The position numbers and the translations under genes are program-made. From Rosistilla ulvae (GTDB lineage: Bacteria > Planctomycetota > Planctomycetia > Pirellulales > Pirellulaceae), in NCBI RefSeq assembly GCF_007741475.1, contig NZ_CP036261.1, forward strand, positions 3,535,798 to 3,599,797: a stretch of DNA of 64,000 nucleotides, given 5' to 3'. A model generated the notes under the pieces. The model saw only the letters and a list, made by a program, of their open reading frames with translations, did no database searches and was not told the origin of the DNA. Below, in pieces: positions 61,883-64,000 of this stretch (the stretch's first letter is position 1; the number at the start of each line of letters is the position of its first letter).

Positions 61883-62605
61883 ATGAAAACAGACCGGACG
61901 CAAAAGATGCTTCAGACAGAATCGACCAACGGAAACGCCGCCGGATACGACATCGTTCACTTTGCCAAGAATCGCTATTCCGCCAAAGCTTACGATCCCA
62001 GCCGCAAGATCTCCGATCAGGATGTGGAGAAGATCAAGGAGCTGCTCCGCTACAGTGCGTCGAGCGTCAATTCTCAACCGTGGCATTTCATCCTCACGTC
62101 GTCCGACGAAGCGAAAGAGAAGATCGCCAAATCGACCGACAGAATCTATCCGTTCAACAGCAACTCGATTCGCAAAGCATCGCACGTTGTCGTCTTCTGC
62201 AGCAAGTTGGACATCGAAGAAGATTACCTGCAACGGGTGTTGCAGCAGGAGGAGAAGGACGGTCGCTTCGCTGCCGATCCGGCGATGAAGGATCGAATGC
62301 ACGCCGGCCGCAACATGTTTATCAACATCCACAAACAGGACATGAAAGACGTTCAACATTGGATGGACAAACAGGTCTATCTCAACATCGGTTCCTTCCT
62401 TCTTGGCGTTGCGGCGATAGGGATCGATGCGACGCCGATGGAAGGCATCGAAGTCAAGGTGCTGGACGACGAGTTTGGACTGCGCGAACGTGGCTACAGC
62501 AGTCTGGTTGTCGTGACGCTCGGTTATCACGATCCCGAAGCCGACTACAACGCCAAACTGACGAAGTCCCGACTGCCGTATTCGGAAATCCTTACCGAAG
62601 TCTGA
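61883..62605 (+). CDS. NAD(P)H nitroreductase (NfsB-like)
   Basis: 240 residues from ATG 61883 (ATG 61907 is an alternative), flavin-dependent. FAKNRYSAKAYDPSRKISDQDVEKIKELLRYSASSVNSQPWHFILTSS is the FMN-binding pattern of NfsB; later NIGSFLLGVAAIGIDATPMEGIE and RGYSSLVVVTLGYH match the family. It probably reduces nitroaromatics or quinones in the cytoplasm. It precedes an OYE gene by 54 bp on the same strand, likely one transcript. Confidence 0.93.
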   Translation: MKTDRTQKMLQTESTNGNAAGYDIVHFAKNRYSAKAYDPSRKISDQDVEKIKELLRYSASSVNSQPWHFILTSSDEAKEKIAKSTDRIYPFNSNSIRKASHVVVFCSKLDIEEDYLQRVLQQEEKDGRFAADPAMKDRMHAGRNMFINIHKQDMKDVQHWMDKQVYLNIGSFLLGVAAIGIDATPMEGIEVKVLDDEFGLRERGYSSLVVVTLGYHDPEADYNAKLTKSRLPYSEILTEV

Positions 62606-62659
62606 ACCGTTGGGAGTGAATCCCCGAGACGAACCCTATCCAAACCAAAGCGAACCAAA

Positions 62660-63736
62660 ATGAAACTGTTTGAGAAGTACTCCTTAAAAGATGTCACGAT
62701 GCGGAATCGCATTGTGGTCTCGCCGATGTGTCAATATTCGTCGGTCGACGGGGCTCCCAACGATTGGCATCTTGTCCATTTGGGATCGCGGGCCGTTGGC
62801 GGTGCGGGAATGGTGATCGTCGAAGCTGCGGCGGTCTCGCCCGAGGGGCGTATCAGCCCAGGAGACGCCGGCATTTACAGCGACGATCAAGTCGAACCGT
62901 ATGCGAAGATCAACCGGTTCATGAAACAACAGGGCGCGGTTCCGGGGATTCAGATCGCACACGCCGGTCGCAAGGCGAGTGCCAGCCGACCGTGGGAAGG
63001 CGACGAACACATCGGCCCGGACCAAGGAGGCTGGGATACGATCGCTCCTTCGGCTGAAGCGTTTGGCGGCAGCCTGCCCAAGGTTCCCAAAGCGATGAGC
63101 CTCGATGACATCGCACGCGTCAAAATGAACTTTGTCCAGGCCGCGGTTCGCGCCCTCGAAGCCGGCTTCGAATGCCTACAAGTTCACTTTGCACACGGCT
63201 ACCTTGCTCACGAGTTCTACTCGCCGCTATCGAACAAGCGGACCGACCAGTACGGCGGCAGTTTTGAGAATCGGATCCGCTTTATGCTGGAAACCTTTGA
63301 AGCGGTTCGCGAAGTCTGGCCCGAGCGGCTGCCATTGATGGTGAGGCTGTCGGTCACCGATTGGATCGACGGCGGCGTCACCGTTGAGGAATCGATCGAA
63401 TTGACGCGGCAGTTGAAAGCGAGCGGATTGGATCTATTGGACGTCAGCCACGGCTTTGTCACTCCCGACATTTCGAAGATCCCTTGGGGCCCCGGAATGA
63501 TGTTGCCGATCGCCGGTCGTATCCGTGAAGAGGTCGGCATCCCTACGACGGCAAGCTGGTTGATCACCGAACCGGAACAGGCCGCAGCGGCCGTCGACGA
63601 TGGTCAAGTGGATGTCGTCTCGTTGGCTCGTGAGATGCTCCGCGATCCCTATTGGCCTTTCCACGCTGCGAAGCAACTGGGCCTCGCCGACGCTGAACAG
63701 ATTCTGCCGATTCAATACGCTCGCGCGGCGAGATGA
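62660..63736 (+). CDS. Old yellow enzyme, NADH:flavin oxidoreductase (YqjM/NamA class)
   Basis: 358 residues, a TIM-barrel FMN ene-reductase. The thermophilic-like class is shown by the flavin-contact Cys24 in VVSPMCQYSS, the substrate His pair in LQVHFAHGYLAHEFYSPLSN, and KRTDQYGGSFENRIRF. It reduces activated C=C bonds of enals and enones with NAD(P)H. With the nitroreductase and the dehydrogenase that follows it forms a probable electrophile-detoxification operon. Confidence 0.94.
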   Translation: MKLFEKYSLKDVTMRNRIVVSPMCQYSSVDGAPNDWHLVHLGSRAVGGAGMVIVEAAAVSPEGRISPGDAGIYSDDQVEPYAKINRFMKQQGAVPGIQIAHAGRKASASRPWEGDEHIGPDQGGWDTIAPSAEAFGGSLPKVPKAMSLDDIARVKMNFVQAAVRALEAGFECLQVHFAHGYLAHEFYSPLSNKRTDQYGGSFENRIRFMLETFEAVREVWPERLPLMVRLSVTDWIDGGVTVEESIELTRQLKASGLDLLDVSHGFVTPDISKIPWGPGMMLPIAGRIREEVGIPTTASWLITEPEQAAAAVDDGQVDVVSLAREMLRDPYWPFHAAKQLGLADAEQILPIQYARAAR

Positions 63737-63892
63737 CTTGCGACGCACGGCTACAAAAATCGAGAGACCACATTCCGGTGGACCTAATCCGCTTATCGAC
63801 GACCAGTCAGATGGGGCTATAGGCGGCAGACTCATACTACCGACCAGCCTCACATCATGGGCTCCGAGCCCGCATCCTCTAGGGAACGAACA

Positions 63893-64000
63893 ATGAAAGC
63901 GATCGGATACAAAACTGCCGGCCCCATTACCGCCCCAGACGCACTGATCGAATTTGAAGCCGCATCGCCAGAATTGCAGCCTCACGATCTATTGGTCGAG
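63893..64000 (+). CDS. Zinc-type alcohol dehydrogenase-like protein, N-terminus (runs off window)
   Basis: 36 codons from ATG 63893 (AGGGAA upstream) to the window end: [21 protein letters not shown]... HDLLVE. This opening matches the zinc-binding alcohol dehydrogenase / quinone oxidoreductase family of medium-chain reductases. Only the N-terminal part is visible. It lies 156 bp after the OYE gene on the same strand and may belong to the same regulon. Confidence 0.75.
   Translation, partial: MKAIGYKTAGPITAPDALIEFEAASPELQPHDLLVE

Overview
The window (about 58% G+C by eye) looks like chromosome from a marine planctomycete of the Pirellulaceae (Rhodopirellula / Rosistilla / Roseimaritima type). 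The evidence is the mix of families: four secreted sulfatases, a sigma factor-FecR-PSCyt (DUF1549/DUF1553 cytochrome)-DUF1501-DUF1559 cassette, an ECF sigma factor next to a membrane Ser/Thr kinase, CotH/DUF4956/VTC genes, DUF3472 and PQQ-propeller secreted proteins, long antisense shadow ORFs, and intergenic palindromic repeats. No ribosomal or core replication genes are present. The only RNA gene recognised is tRNA-Lys(UUU) at 12265-12337.

Layout. 1-415 holds the N-terminal part of a lipoprotein gene on the minus strand. 595-1430 is a tandem array of ~190-bp units, each with a long imperfect palindrome. 1777-11699 is mainly secreted or peripheral metabolism: a DUF3472 protein, NADP-glutamate dehydrogenase, a nucleotide pyrophosphatase/phosphodiesterase, an alkaline phosphatase, a translationally coupled DHDPS-family aldolase plus hydroxyproline-epimerase-type racemase, and a PQQ-like propeller. 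11700-13894 has a strong orphan terminator, the tRNA with its own terminator, and a second tandem palindromic array (134-bp units). 13895-17435 is an OmpR/HAMP-kinase two-component system with a PepSY protein and two small proteins. 17856-20545 has an SDR, a tyrosine-phosphatase-like gene interrupted by an in-frame TAG, a DUF4345 protein and a PhyH-type dioxygenase.

20634-26972 is one minus-strand block: ECF sigma factor, Ser/Thr kinase, divergent VTC-domain protein, DUF4956 membrane protein and CotH kinase. It is the best candidate here for a poorly described system. 27156-30924 has two divergent sulfatases. 31036-32578 is an intact IS4-family (Tn5/IS50-like) insertion with a perfect 11-bp target duplication; it split one arm of a palindrome. 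32735-38627 is a complete mrpABCDEFG cation/proton antiporter operon. 39758-44093 continues the ion/metal theme: a BON-MscS channel, a CopA-type P1B ATPase and, divergent from it, a Cys-rich copper-storage-like protein.

44378-52815 is a minus-strand cassette read in the order sigma factor, FecR anti-sigma-like protein, PSCyt cytochrome, DUF1501, DUF1559 pseudopilin and lipoprotein; the first three genes overlap. The FecR C-terminus and the cytochrome N-terminus share a recognisable ~240-residue module. 53148-57826 has a DUF488 protein, two more sulfatases and a hypothetical protein flanked by related repeats. 58207-61639 is a signalling locus (receiver-only regulator, GAF-PAS histidine kinase and a divergent NtrC-type regulator). 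61883-64000 is a redox/electrophile cluster: nitroreductase, old yellow enzyme and the start of a zinc-type alcohol dehydrogenase, behind an 18-bp imperfect palindrome.
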